The translations under genes were made by a program, and so were the position numbers. The notes beneath the pieces are model-generated. The model worked only from the letters and a program-made list of their open reading frames with translations, searched no databases and was not told the DNA's origin. Below are positions 23,337 through 33,174 of a stretch of 64,000 bases of DNA, piece after piece (position 1 is the first letter of the stretch; every line of letters begins with the position of its first letter). The DNA is from Bog-473 sp963800725 (lineage in GTDB: Bacteria > Actinomycetota > Acidimicrobiia > Acidimicrobiales > RAAP-2). The stretch is taken from contig CAWDCE010000027.1 in assembly GCA_963800725.1 (NCBI GenBank), forward strand, positions 91,539-155,538, given 5' to 3'.

Positions 23337-24897
23337 CGCGGTGGACGTCGAGGATGCCGTCGTCGCCACGGAGCTGATCGACCACCGCATCTGAGGCCGG
23401 CGAGGTCGTCGAGATCACCATCATGGCGGTGTTCTCCGTCGGACTCGGCCCGACCGCCATCGACGAGATCGAGATGCCCGCCGCGCCGAGGTCGGTGCCA
23501 ACGATGCCGATCATGCCGGGCCGGTCGTCGTTGCGCACCACCAGCATGTGGTGGGCCGGTGCCACCTCGACGATGTGGTCGTCGACCATGGTCACGCGCG
23601 GCTCGGTGCGCAGTCCGGCCGTGCTGAGGGTGCCCGAGACCGAGTGTGACGCAGAGCGCAGCGTGATGAGGGATTTGTAGTCGGCCGAGGTGGCGGTCGA
23701 GGTCTCGCGGACAACCAGTCCACGCTGCTCGGCCAGTTGGGGCGCATTGACATAGGAGACCGGCTCCTCGGTCGATCCGGCGAAGATGCCCTTGAGCGCG
23801 GAGAGGGTCAAGATCCCGGTGCTCACCGAGGCCAGCTCGCCCTGGCATTCGATCTCGAGCCCGTCGGGCAGCCCGTCGTGCAGGCTGGCGAAGAACCGGC
23901 CCAGCTGCTCGGCCAGCGACATGAAGGGGCGCACCACGTCGGACACGTCTCTGGCCGCGACATTGACCGCGTAGGGCACGAAATCTCCGGCCAAGGAGAG
24001 CAGGACCTGCTCGGCGATGGTGACCCCGGCCTTGTCCTGGGCCTCTTCGGTCGACGCACCGAGGTGGGGGGAGACCACGACGCCGGGCAAGGCGAACAGC
24101 GGCGATTCGGTGCAGGGTTCTTTGGCCCACACATCGATACCCGCCCCGGCCACGATCCCGTTGGTGATCGCCTCGGCGAGGGCCTCCTCGTCGACGATGC
24201 CGCCGCGGGCCGTGTTGATGATCCGGATGCCCGGCTTGGCCTTGGCCAACAGGTCGCGTCCGAAGAGGCCGAGGGTCTCGGGGGTCTTCGGGGTGTGGAT
24301 CGAGACGAAGTCCGCCTCGCCCACCAGTTCTTCGATGCTGACCAGGCGCACGCCCATGGCCTTGGCCCGCTCGGGGGCGACAAAGGGGTCGAATCCAATC
24401 AGCTCCATGCCAAAGGCGAGGGCGCGCTGGGCGACGAGGGACCCGGCTCGACCGAGGCCGACGACCCCGAGCACCTTGCCGTGCAGTTCGACGCCCTCCC
24501 ACTTGGAGCGTTCCCACCGCCCTGCCACCAGGGCGGAGTGGGCCTGGGGCACGTTGCGGGCCTGGGCCAGCAGCAGGGCCATGGCCTGTTCGGCCACCGA
24601 CAAGATGTTCGACGTCGGGGCGTTGACCACCATCACCCCGCGTTCGGTCGCCGCGGTGACATCGACGTTGTCGAGCCCGACCCCGGCCCGGCCCACCACC
24701 TGGAGGGAGGTCCCTTCCGCCAACACGTCGGCGGTGACTTGGGTGGAACTTCGGATGATGAGGGCGTGCGCGCCGACGATCGCCGACAACAGTGCGTCGG
24801 GGCTCAGGCCTTCTTGGACATCGACCTCGTGTCCGGCCCGGGCCAACAGGTCCAGGCCGCTCTGGGCGATTTTTTCGGTAACTAGTACACGTGCCAC
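23326..24897 (-). CDS. serA: D-3-phosphoglycerate dehydrogenase
   Basis: First step of serine synthesis, oxidising 3-phosphoglycerate with NAD. This is the long actinobacterial form (523 residues): substrate domain, Rossmann domain with VLGVVGLGRAGSLVAQRALA, catalytic region NTARGGIVDEEALAEAI and SPHLGASTEEAQDKAG, then an intervening domain (about residues 320-450) and a C-terminal ACT domain starting MLVVRNDDRPGMIGIVGTDL that senses serine. Next on the same strand upstream is an aminotransferase, and divergent to that is serC, so two serine enzymes cluster here. Confidence 0.97.
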   Translation of the reverse strand: MARVLVTEKIAQSGLDLLARAGHEVDVQEGLSPDALLSAIVGAHALIIRSSTQVTADVLAEGTSLQVVGRAGVGLDNVDVTAATERGVMVVNAPTSNILSVAEQAMALLLAQARNVPQAHSALVAGRWERSKWEGVELHGKVLGVVGLGRAGSLVAQRALAFGMELIGFDPFVAPERAKAMGVRLVSIEELVGEADFVSIHTPKTPETLGLFGRDLLAKAKPGIRIINTARGGIVDEEALAEAITNGIVAGAGIDVWAKEPCTESPLFALPGVVVSPHLGASTEEAQDKAGVTIAEQVLLSLAGDFVPYAVNVAARDVSDVVRPFMSLAEQLGRFFASLHDGLPDGLEIECQGELASVSTGILTLSALKGIFAGSTEEPVSYVNAPQLAEQRGLVVRETSTATSADYKSLITLRSASHSVSGTLSTAGLRTEPRVTMVDDHIVEVAPAHHMLVVRNDDRPGMIGIVGTDLGAAGISISSMAVGPSPTENTAMMVISTTSPASDAVVDQLRGDDGILDVHRVSL

Positions 24898-24939
24898 CGC
24901 AGTGGTCTCCTTGCTCCCCCGCTCAACGAACGTTGCCGG

Positions 24940-26173
24940 TCAGTCTTGCGCTTCGGCGAAGAGCTCGGCCAGCCGGGTCACCCCGACCTCGAGATCCTCG
25001 TCACCCAAGGCGTAGGACATGCGGAAGTACCCGGGGGCGCCGAACGCCTCACCGGGGACCACCGCCACCTTGGCCTCGTTGATGCACACCTCGGCCAGCT
25101 CGGCGCTGGTACTCGGGCGCTGCCCCCGCAGCTCCTTGCCCAAGAGCCCCTTGACCGACGGATAGGCGTAGAACGCCCCTTGTGGCTCGACGCAGACGAC
25201 GCCCTCGATCTCGTTGAGCATGCGAAAGATGCTCTGGCGCCGGCGGTCGAAGGCGGCACGCATCATGGCCACGTCCTCGAAGCCCGCCCGACACCGCGGC
25301 GAGGGCGGCGCGTTGGGAGACGTTGGCGACGTTGGACGTCTCGTGGCTCTGGATGTTGGTCGCCGCCGTGATGGCGTCGTTCGGGCCGATCAACCATCCG
25401 ACCCGCCACCCGGTCATGGCGTAGGTCTTGGCCACCCCGTTCGCCACCAGGCACCGCTCGGCCAACTCGGGCACCACCACGGGCATCGAGTGGTGCTCCG
25501 CACCGGCGTAGACGAGGTGCTCGTAGATCTCGTCGGTGAGCACCCACAAACCGTGCTCGACCGCCCAGCGACCGATCGCCTCGATCTCTTGGCGCGGGTA
25601 GACCGCACCGGTTGGGTTCGAAGGAGATACGAAGAGCAGCGCCTTGGTCCGCGGCGTGCGGGCCGCCTCGAGGTCTTCGACCGAGCTGCGGAACCCCGTG
25701 GTCTCGTCGGAGTTCACAAACACCGGCACCCCGCCGGCCAACATGATCGATTCGGGGTAGGTGGTCCAAAACGGGGCCATGACGATGACTTCGTCGCCCG
25801 GGTCGCACAGCACCGCGAAGGCGTTGGCCACGGCCTGCTTGCCCCCGTTGGTGACCAGCACCTGGGAGGAGGTCACCGCCAGGCCCGAGTCGCGCCGCGT
25901 CTTGGCCGCGATCGCCTCTTTGAGCGCGGGGATGCCTGCGGTCGGGGTGTAGTGGTGGTTGGCCGGATCACCGCAGGCCTCGACCGCGGCCTCGACGATG
26001 TGGGCCGGGGTCGGGAAGTCCGGCTCACCGGCACCGAAGCCAATGACGTGCTCGCCGGCCGCCTTGAGCGCCTTGGCTTTGGCATCGACGGCCAGGGTGG
26101 CCGATGGGGACACCGCGGCGGCGCGGCGGGAAATCCGGCGATGTTCGGTCTCGGTGGCTGAGGCGTTCGTCAC
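24940..26173 (-). CDS. Aspartate/aromatic-type class I aminotransferase, frameshifted
   Basis: PLP-dependent class I aminotransferase of the AspC/AspB type. It shows ISRRAAAVSPSATLAVDAKA, VIGFGAGEPDFPTPAHIVEA, HHYTPTAGIPALKEAIAAK, VSPSNPTGAVYPRQEIEAIG, WVLTDEIYEHLVYAGAEHHS and the Schiff-base lysine in NGVAKTYAMTGWRVGWLIGP. One base is miscalled near 25285; the C-terminal part continues MAMMRAAFDRRRQSIFRMLN and ends VPGEAFGAPGYFRMSYALGD. The GTG at 26171-26173 is the likely start and lies only 19 bases from the divergent serC start, so both messages may be leaderless. Substrate most likely aspartate. Confidence 0.93.
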
Positions 26174-26192
26174 GGGTGCAATGATCTCATAC

Positions 26193-27341
26193 GTGCCCGA
26201 TACCCCCAACATCACCATCCCGACCGAGCTGTTGCCCCAAGACGGCCGCTTCGGATCCGGCCCTTCGAAGGTCCGCCCCGAGCAGATTGCTGCACTCACC
26301 GAGGTTGCAACGACCTACATGGGGACCAGTCACCGCCAAAAGACCGTCAAGTCCCAGGTGGGTCGCCTCCGCCAGGGCATGGCGGACCTCTTCTCGCTCC
26401 CCGACGGCTACGAGGTCGTGCTCGGCAACGGTGGGACCACGTGTTTTTGGGACGCCGCCACCTTCGGGCTGATCCGCGAGCACAGCCAGCACCTGAGCTT
26501 CGGCGAGTTCTCTTCGAAGTTCGCCGCCTGTGCGAAGAGTGCACCTCACGTGAGCGACCCCGAGATCATCGTGTCCGAGGTCGGCACCCACCCACTCGCC
26601 CGCGCCGACGAGTCGGTGGATCTCTACGCACTGACCCACAACGAGACCTCGACGGGGGTGTCGATGCCGATACTGCGCCCGACGGGGGCGGCCCTCCCCG
26701 CTGACGGGGGCGGCTTGGTGGCCGTCGATGCCACGTCGGGGGCCGGGGGGCTGCGCGTCGATCCCCACGAGTTCGACGTGTACTACCTGGCCCCGCAGAA
26801 GTGCTTCGCGGGCGACGGTGGACTGTGGATCGCACTCATGTCCCCCGCCGCGCTCGAGCGGGTCGAGCAGATCTCGGCCTCAGGCCGCTGGATCCCGACG
26901 TTCTTGGATCTAAAGACCGCGGTCGACAACTCGGTGCTCGACCAGACCTACAACACCCCGGCCCTCGCCACCATCTACCTGCTGGCCGAACAACTCGACT
27001 GGATGAACGCACACGGGGGGCTCGAATGGACGACGGCGCGCTGCGACCGCTCGGCCGAGATCCTCTACACCTGGGCCGAGCAATCCGGATTCGCCCGACC
27101 GTTCGTGGAGAACCCCTATCAGCGCAGCCATGTGGTCGGGACCATCGACTTCGTCGACGCCATTGACGCGTCGGCGATTGCCGCCACTCTTCGGGCCAAT
27201 GGCATCGTCGACACCGAGCCGTACCGCAAGCTCGGCCGCAATCAGCTCCGGATCGCCATGTTCCCCGCCATCGAGCCCGACGACATCGCATCGTTGTGTG
27301 CCTGCATCAATTACGTGGTGGGCGCACTGGCCAACGCCTGA
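26193..27341 (+). CDS. serC: Phosphoserine aminotransferase
   Basis: Second step of serine synthesis: 3-phosphohydroxypyruvate plus glutamate to phosphoserine. The protein reads ITIPTELLPQDGRFGSGPSK, MGTSHRQKTVKSQVGRLRQG, LGNGGTTCFWDAATFGLI and the PLP-lysine region VYYLAPQKCFAGDGGLWIAL, matching the actinobacterial SerC subgroup. The C-terminal part has NQLRIAMFPAIEPDDIASL. The GTG at 26193-26195 is chosen over a longer upstream frame because that region is occupied by the divergent aminotransferase. 382 residues. Confidence 0.95.
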   Translation: MPDTPNITIPTELLPQDGRFGSGPSKVRPEQIAALTEVATTYMGTSHRQKTVKSQVGRLRQGMADLFSLPDGYEVVLGNGGTTCFWDAATFGLIREHSQHLSFGEFSSKFAACAKSAPHVSDPEIIVSEVGTHPLARADESVDLYALTHNETSTGVSMPILRPTGAALPADGGGLVAVDATSGAGGLRVDPHEFDVYYLAPQKCFAGDGGLWIALMSPAALERVEQISASGRWIPTFLDLKTAVDNSVLDQTYNTPALATIYLLAEQLDWMNAHGGLEWTTARCDRSAEILYTWAEQSGFARPFVENPYQRSHVVGTIDFVDAIDASAIAATLRANGIVDTEPYRKLGRNQLRIAMFPAIEPDDIASLCACINYVVGALANA

Positions 27342-27362
27342 GCGCGCCGCCACCACGAAGCA

Positions 27363-27718
27363 CTACTCGTCGCCCACGGGTGACCGAGCGAGGGCGGGGG
27401 GTGCCTTGCGCACCCAGGCCTCGGTGAGGAGTTCATAGACAAGCTCGGTGCGCACCGCCTTGAGCTCGACGACAACGCCTGCGAGCCGGGTTCCCCAATA
27501 CAACGGTGCGCACGCCGCCGGGTCCTCGGCCACGGCGGCGGTGACCTCGGGTTCGGCCACCATGACACGAAGGTGGCCGGGGTCGGGAACGGTGGCGAAG
27601 ATCTTGTTGCGCACCCGGTACGCAGTCATCTCATGGTGCTCGCTCTTGGGTCACCTCGGGCAGCGATAGCGCGAAGGTGCGCGCCTCGTCCTGTGTGCTC
27701 GATGGACGTGCCGCTTCA
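27363..27718 (-). CDS. MmcQ/YjbR-family protein, frameshifted
   Basis: Small CyaY-like fold protein. One frame gives STQDEARTFALSLPEVTQER, the other EMTAYRVRNKIFATVPDPGH, CAPLYWGTRLAGVVVELKAV and VYELLTEAWVRKAPPAL; together they make the usual MmcQ/YjbR chain (LPEV near the start, R-V-x-x-K-I-F-A in the middle). A one-base error near 27640 separates them. The 5' end is uncertain to within about 30 bases because no clear start codon is left in the first frame. Function in the cell is unknown; relatives may bind DNA. Confidence 0.72.
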
Positions 27719-27986
27719 CGAGTCGAGAGCCCGCGAACCGCTCGCCCCAGCCCGGCTCGGGTGACTCGTGCAGGCGGCTCTGGCGCATGGCGACCTTCCG
27801 TGTTCGAACAGCACCAGTTTGTCCGACTCGCCGCCTGGGCGCCGCGTCGAATCCCCCCGTGGCTCCACAACGCCAGATGACGACGCGAAGGCGGTGGCGG
27901 GGCGGGGCGCGAGTCTGCTCAACTCTGCGCCACGCAGCGTCGCCCCACGAGGTCGGATCGGCGAAGCGGGAAGAAAGGGAGGTCAG

Positions 27987-28960
27987 GTGTACACATTGCG
28001 CTTCGACATGCGCGCCCCGTCGAGCGGCGCGCGCTCGGTCGACCTCTACGGCGCCGCCCTCGAGATGACGGCGTGGGCCGAGTCACGCGGGGCGGTGGCG
28101 GCGATCGTCTGCGAGCACCACGGGCAAGGCGACGGCTACCTCCCCGCACCCATGATCCTCGCCAGTGCCCTCGCGGCGCGGCACCACCTCGATCCAGATC
28201 GTCGTCGCCGCGGTGGTGTTGCCGCTCCATGACCCGGTGCAGTTGGCCGAAGAGATGGTCGTCCTCGACATCATCAGTGGTGGTCGCCTCAGCTACGTGG
28301 CGGCCCTCGGTTACCAAAGGGACGAATACGAGATGTTGGGCGTCGACTTCTCGCGCCGTGGCCGCATCGCCGACGACTCCCTGGCCGCCCTCTTGGCAGC
28401 CAAGACCGGACGGCCCTTCGACTATGGCGGCCGCACCGTCACCGTGACGCCCCCACCGCTGACCGAGGGCGGCCCCAATGTCGCGTGGGGCGGTGGCAGC
28501 GAGGCCGCGGCCAAGCGGGCCGGTCGCTTCGGCCTTGATTTCTTCGCCCAGTCAGGCGACGAATCGCTGCGCACCGTCTATGAGGCGGCAGCGCAAGCAG
28601 CCGGTCACGCACCGCGCTCGTGCTTCCTCCCGCCCAACGACGCGGCGACCACGCTGTTCGTCGCCGACGACCTGGACGCCGCGTGGGCCGAACTTGGTCC
28701 CTACCTGCTCCATGACGCGCGGTGCTACGCCGCCATGAATCCGGGGAAAGAGGGGTCGACCAGCTTCTCGTTCGCTTCTTCGATCGACGAGCTGCGCGCC
28801 GAGGACCGGAGCCATCGGATCGTGACGGTCAGAGAGGCGGTCTCGATGGTGCGCTCGGGAGAGGTTTTGGCGCTGCACCCCCTCGTCGGCGGGTTGCCGC
28901 CGGCACGTTGCCTGTCCCTACCTGCGCCGGGTCGCCGACGAGGTGATGGCCTCTCTTTGA
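27987..28960 (+). CDS. Luciferase-like flavin-dependent oxidoreductase, two frameshifts
   Basis: LLM-class (F420- or FMN-dependent) enzyme. The start GTG at 27987 has GGGAGGT in front and gives VYTLRFDMRAP. The barrel shows AIVCEHHGQGDGYLPAPMIL, then a break near 28178, then IQIVVAAVVLPLHDPVQLAE, VVLDIISGGRLSYVAALGYQ, and the flavin/phosphate region NVAWGGGSEAAAKRAGRFGL. A second break near 28905 precedes PYLRRVADEVMASL, the end. Both are one-base shifts within conserved blocks. Cofactor F420 is plausible for an actinobacterium but not proven here. Confidence 0.87.
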
Positions 28961-28993
28961 CGATCGCCGCGCCCCCCAACGAGGTGGCGTGGG

Positions 28994-29511
28994 TCAATCC
29001 GGCGCCGAAGATGCGGTCGGGCCGAGGTAGAGGATCTCGTCGAGCGTCACCCCTTGGTGCTCGAAGGAAATGGACCCGCATCGTCGCCACCCGCAGCGCT
29101 CGTAGAGGGCAATCGCGGTGGTGAAGCGGCTTGCACACGTCGAGGATCGGATGGCGCTGGCGCTGGCGCGCCTCGTGGGCGGCTCTCTCGAGCAACGCCC
29201 GGCCGACACCTGCGTGTCGATGGTCGTGGGTCGACCAGCAGTCGGGCCACGACACCGAGCTCGTCGGCCGCACAACCAAGGGCAGTGGTGGCGCGATCCA
29301 TCAAGTCGGGCAAGGTGTGCGAATGCAGCGCGACGTGTCCCACCACCTCGCCGTCGACCTCGGCCACCCACGCCGCCAGCGCATCGGGGGTGATCAAGAA
29401 CGTGGCAACGTCGGTGGAGAGATTGACCGGGTAGCCGTCGTGGCGCTGGACGAGGTCACCGAGCGCCACGCAGGCGCCAACATCACCGCTCGAGCGGGGC
29501 CGCACCTCCAT
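28994..29511 (-). CDS. GNAT acetyltransferase, multiple frameshifts
   Basis: Pieces in order on the minus strand: MEVRPRSSGDVGACVALGDL, AWVAEVDGEVVGHVALHSHT, ELGVVARLLVDP, then in another frame DHRHAGVGRALLERAAHEAR with the acetyl-CoA loop and HPILDVC, then in a third frame ASRFTTAIALYERCGWRRCG. This is the complete order of a GNAT enzyme, so two single-base errors (near 29230 and 29130) break one gene. The loop H-R-H-A-G-V-G-R-A-L-L fits the Q/RxxGxG/A signature. Substrate unknown. Confidence 0.78.
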
Positions 29512-29697
29512 GCTGCGAGTCTTGCGCACGCGAAGCGCATCGAGGTGCGCACTGCGACACGGCCCGGGGCGCGCTGAGCGGTGCAAGCCGCGCCCCGGGC
29601 GATGTCGCAGTGAGGACTCCAGGCTAGAGCGCGCCCGGTCGTTGCACGTGGCATCCCCGGCGCCACGAAGGGCGCGTATCGGGCGCCGTGGGGTCGC

Positions 29698-30723
29698 TCA
29701 GCCCCCCGAGGCGTCTTGGACCCGGGACTTGCCGGCCGAGATGAACGGCATCATCGCCCGCAGCTCCTGGCCGATCTCTTCGATCTGGTGGGCCTGGCCG
29801 GCCTTGCGCAGGGCTTCGAAGTTCGGGCGCCCGGCCTTGTTCTCCGCAATCCACTCGTCGGCGAACTGGCCGCTGCGGATCTCGTCGAGAATCGTCTGCA
29901 TTTCGTCGCGCACGGCCTGATTGATGACGCGTGGCCCACGGGTGACGTCGCCGTACTCGGCGGTGTCAGAAATCGAATAGCGCATGCCGGCGATGCCCTG
30001 TTCGTACATGAGGTCGACAATCAGCTTGAGCTCGTGGAGGCACTCGAAGTAGGCCGACTCGGGCTGGTAGCCCGCGTTGACCAAGGTCTCGAACCCGGCA
30101 GTCACCAGTGCGGTCAGCCCGCCGCACAGCACCACCTGCTCACCGAACAGGTCGGTCTCGGTTTCCTCGTCGAACGTCGTGTCCAACACGCCGGCGCGGG
30201 TGGCCCCGATGGCATGGGCATAGGACAGGGCGAGCTCGCGGGCCTTGCCGCTCGCATCTTGGTGGACCGCAATCAAGGAGGGGACGCCCCCGCCTTCGGT
30301 GTAGGTGCGGCGCACCAGGTGCCCGGGGCCCTTTGGGGCCACCATGGCCACGTCGACCCCGGCGGGCGGGACGATCTGCCCGAAGCGGATGTTGAACCCG
30401 TGGGCGAACATCAAGGCATCACCCTCGTTGAGGTTCGGGGCGACGTGCTCGTCGTAGGCGGCCTTTTGCTCGGTGTCGGGCAGCAGGATCATGATGACGT
30501 CGGCTTCGGCGGACGCCTCGGCCAGTGAGGTCACCCGCAGGCCGGCTTCCTCGGCCTTGCGCACCGACGAGGACCCCTCGCGCAAGGCCACCCGCACGTC
30601 GACGCCGGACTCCAACAAGTTGAGGGCGTGGGCGTGGCCTTGGGATCCATAGCCCAAGATGGCGACCTTGCGCCCCGCGATGAGACTCGGGTCGGCGTCG
30701 GATTCGTAGTACAGCGTGGCCAT
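29698..30723 (-). CDS. ilvC: Ketol-acid reductoisomerase
   Basis: NADPH- and Mg-dependent isomeroreduction of acetolactate and acetohydroxybutyrate. It shows KVAILGYGSQGHAHALNLLE, the hydride-transfer site region FAHGFNIRFGQIVPPAGVDV, MVAPKGPGHLVRRTYTEGGG, the metal ligands in DTTFDEETETDLFGEQVVLC and ECLHELKLIVDLMYEQGIAG. 341 residues, the short class I form. It follows ilvN by 51 bases in ilvB-ilvN-ilvC. Confidence 0.98.
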   Translation of the reverse strand: MATLYYESDADPSLIAGRKVAILGYGSQGHAHALNLLESGVDVRVALREGSSSVRKAEEAGLRVTSLAEASAEADVIMILLPDTEQKAAYDEHVAPNLNEGDALMFAHGFNIRFGQIVPPAGVDVAMVAPKGPGHLVRRTYTEGGGVPSLIAVHQDASGKARELALSYAHAIGATRAGVLDTTFDEETETDLFGEQVVLCGGLTALVTAGFETLVNAGYQPESAYFECLHELKLIVDLMYEQGIAGMRYSISDTAEYGDVTRGPRVINQAVRDEMQTILDEIRSGQFADEWIAENKAGRPNFEALRKAGQAHQIEEIGQELRAMMPFISAGKSRVQDASGG

Positions 30724-30774
30724 GATGTCTGCTCTTTCTCTTGGTGTGCTCGGTGGTCGTTCGATAGCGCTAGA

Positions 30775-31323
30775 TCAGCGGCGGTCAAGCTTAGGCAAGG
30801 CGACGCGCCCCGTCCGTTGGAGTTCAACGACGGTGTAGTGCTCGAGCAGTCCCTCGAAGTCGTCGAGCTTCTCGGGCCTGCCGGCCAGCATGACGGTCAA
30901 GCGGTCCGCCCCCACGCTCACCACCTCGCCCCCGAAGACCCCGACCAGCTGGATGACCTGGGACCGCTCGGTCGGCCCGACGGCGACGGTGACCAGCACC
31001 AGCTCACGCTCGACCGCCTCGGCCGGCGACAACTCGCCAATGGAGACGACGTTGATCAGCTTGTCGAGCTGCATGATGATCTGCTCGAGCGGAGCCGATT
31101 CCACGTCGACCACGATGGTGATGCGGCTGAACTGTTCGCTCTCGTCGGCCGGTGCGACGGCGAGTGAGTAGATATTGAAACCGCGCCGGCTGAAGAGCCC
31201 GGCCACCCGGGACAAGACGCCGGCCTTGTTCTCCACCAGCACCGACAAGATGTGATGGCGCGGCGGTGCGCCCACGCCGATCGGCGAGTGGTTGGGCACG
31301 GCGCTGAGGTTGGCGGCGCTCAT
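30775..31323 (-). CDS. ilvN: Acetolactate synthase small (regulatory) subunit
   Basis: Regulatory subunit that gives valine feedback control. The N-terminal ACT domain reads HHILSVLVENKAGVLSRVAG, LFSRRGFNIYSLAVAPADES and ITIVVDVESAPLEQIIMQLD; the C-terminal domain follows with ELVLVTVAVG and VIQLVGVFGGEVVSVGADRL. 182 residues. Its ATG overlaps the ilvB stop by four bases. Confidence 0.97.
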   Translation of the reverse strand: MSAANLSAVPNHSPIGVGAPPRHHILSVLVENKAGVLSRVAGLFSRRGFNIYSLAVAPADESEQFSRITIVVDVESAPLEQIIMQLDKLINVVSIGELSPAEAVERELVLVTVAVGPTERSQVIQLVGVFGGEVVSVGADRLTVMLAGRPEKLDDFEGLLEHYTVVELQRTGRVALPKLDRR

Positions 31324-33062
31324 CGCTTTGCCGCCGCGGCCGCTGCGGCCTGGTCGGGGTGGACCACGATGTCGTCGTTGGATTGACCGGCCGCCACCAT
31401 TGGGAAGACCTTTTCGAAGGCATCGGTGCGGAAGTCGACCACGACGGGACGGTCATCGATGGCGTTGGCCTTTTCGATGGCCGGACCGACGTCTTCGGGG
31501 GACTCGGCCCGGATCCCGACACAGCCCATGGCCTCGGCCCACTTCACGTAGTCGGGGAGATCAGGCGAGAGATAGACCTCTGAGTAGCGCTCCTCGTAGA
31601 ACATCTCTTGCCACTGGCGCACCATGCCGAGATACGCGTTGTTCAAGATGGCGATCTTGACCGGGATCTGCTCGGCGGCGGCGGTCACCAACTCTTGTGC
31701 CGTCATCTGGAAGCAGCCGTCGCCGTCGATGGCCCACACCGTTCGATCCGGCCGACCGACCTTGGCCCCGACCGACGCGGGGACGGCGAAGCCCATGGTC
31801 CCGGCCCCACCCGAGTTGACCCAGGTGTAGGGGTAGTCGAACTGCCAATATTGCGAGGCCCACATCTGATGTTGGCCCACGCCGGCCACGACAATGGCGT
31901 CGTCGGGCGCAGCGTCGCGCAATTGCTCGACGACCATTTGCGGCTTGATGGCGCCACCCTCGGCGTCTTGGTAGTAGAGCGGGAACTGTTCTTGCCATTG
32001 GTGGATCTGGTGCCACCACGGCGCCAGGTCCTGGCCGGCCCAGGTGTCCCCGTCGGCCGCCAAGGCCGCCAACAGCTCTTCGATGACCAGTCGGGCGTCG
32101 CCCGCGATACCGACGTCGGCGGCGCGGACCTTGCCCAGTTCGGCCGGGTCGATGTCGACGTGGATGATCTTGGCCTCGGGCGCGAAGGCGTCGATCTTGC
32201 CCGTCACCCGATCGTCGAAGCGGGCACCGAGACTGATCAACAAGTCACTGCGCTGCATCGCGGTCACCGCCGTGTAGTGGCCGTGCATGCCCGGCATCCC
32301 GAGGCATTGGGGGTGCGAGTCGGGGAAGGCACCGCGCGCCATGAGCGTGGTGACCACCGGGATCCCGGTGCGCTCGGCGAGGGCCCGCAGCGCTTCGGCC
32401 GCCCGGGCCTTGAGCACGCCGCCGCCGACATAGAAGACCGGTCGATGCGCGCCATGGATCAGGTCGGCCGCCTCGCGCACCAGCCCGGGGTCGCCGAGGG
32501 TGACCGGGTGATAGCCCGGAAGGTCCAACTCGTCGATCGAGGTCGGCCAATACCAATCCATGGTGGCGTTGGCCAGATCCTTGGGCAGGTCGATCAGCAC
32601 GGGCCCGGGGCGACCGGTCGTCGCCACATGAAATGCCGCGGCCACGACCCGGGGGATGTCGTTGACGTTTTTGATCAGCCAGTTGTGCTTGGTGATGCCA
32701 TTGGTCACCCCGGTGATGTCGCACTCTTGGAAGGCATCGGTCCCGATGGAACCGGTCGCAACCTGGCCCGACACGACGACGAGGGGGGTCGAGTCCATGT
32801 AGGCGTTGGCCAAGGGAGTCACGATGTTGGTCGCGCCCGGGCCGCTGGTCACCATGGCCACACCGGGCTTGCCGGTGACCATGGCGTAGCCCTCGGCCAT
32901 GTGGCCCGCCCCTTGTTCGTGGCGGACCAAGATGTGGCGGATCGACGAGTCGATGATTGGGTCGTACACCGGCAGGATGGCCCCACCAGGCAGCCCGAAC
33001 ATGACGTCGACGCCCTGCATCTCAAGACTCTTGATGAGTGCCTGTGCTCCGGTGAGTTGCAT
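31320..33062 (-). CDS. ilvB: Acetolactate synthase large (catalytic) subunit
   Basis: ThDP-dependent condensation of pyruvate, first common step of Val/Leu/Ile synthesis. It starts MQLTGAQALIKSLEMQGVDV, then MFGLPGGAILPVYD, the catalytic glutamate in HILVRHEQGAGHMAEGYAM, the FAD domain, and the ThDP/Mg motif VWAIDGDGCFQMTAQELVTA with ILNNAYLGMVRQWQEMFYEE. 580 residues. First gene of ilvBNC, preceded by a leader peptide and a terminator hairpin, so it is probably under attenuation control. Confidence 0.98.
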   Translation of the reverse strand: MQLTGAQALIKSLEMQGVDVMFGLPGGAILPVYDPIIDSSIRHILVRHEQGAGHMAEGYAMVTGKPGVAMVTSGPGATNIVTPLANAYMDSTPLVVVSGQVATGSIGTDAFQECDITGVTNGITKHNWLIKNVNDIPRVVAAAFHVATTGRPGPVLIDLPKDLANATMDWYWPTSIDELDLPGYHPVTLGDPGLVREAADLIHGAHRPVFYVGGGVLKARAAEALRALAERTGIPVVTTLMARGAFPDSHPQCLGMPGMHGHYTAVTAMQRSDLLISLGARFDDRVTGKIDAFAPEAKIIHVDIDPAELGKVRAADVGIAGDARLVIEELLAALAADGDTWAGQDLAPWWHQIHQWQEQFPLYYQDAEGGAIKPQMVVEQLRDAAPDDAIVVAGVGQHQMWASQYWQFDYPYTWVNSGGAGTMGFAVPASVGAKVGRPDRTVWAIDGDGCFQMTAQELVTAAAEQIPVKIAILNNAYLGMVRQWQEMFYEERYSEVYLSPDLPDYVKWAEAMGCVGIRAESPEDVGPAIEKANAIDDRPVVVDFRTDAFEKVFPMVAAGQSNDDIVVHPDQAAAAAAAKR

Positions 33063-33120
33063 TGTTGCTTCCCCTGTTCTTCTCTTGGTACTGCCGCTCG
33101 AAATGGTCTGGAAATTGAAA

Positions 33121-33142
33121 CGACCCCCCGTCTGGGAGGTCG
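33121..33142 (-). terminator. Terminator-like hairpin in the ilvB leader (attenuator)
   Basis: CGACCTCCC pairs with GGGGGGTCG around a four-base loop on the minus strand. The following tract GTTTCAATTTCC is a weak U-run. The corresponding part of the leuB leader (TTTTTCAATTCC) is similar in sequence, suggesting common origin of the two leaders. Confidence 0.65.
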
Positions 33143-33145
33143 AAA

Positions 33146-33174
33146 GGCGCGCGAGACAAGATGGCCAGCGCGCC
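33146..33174 (-). promoter_or_regulatory. Pause/anti-terminator hairpin of the ilvB attenuator
   Basis: GGCGCGC (33168-33174 on this strand, starting in the leader stop codon) pairs with GCGCGCC at 33146-33152. The leuB leader has the identical seven-base stem in the same position. Confidence 0.65.
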
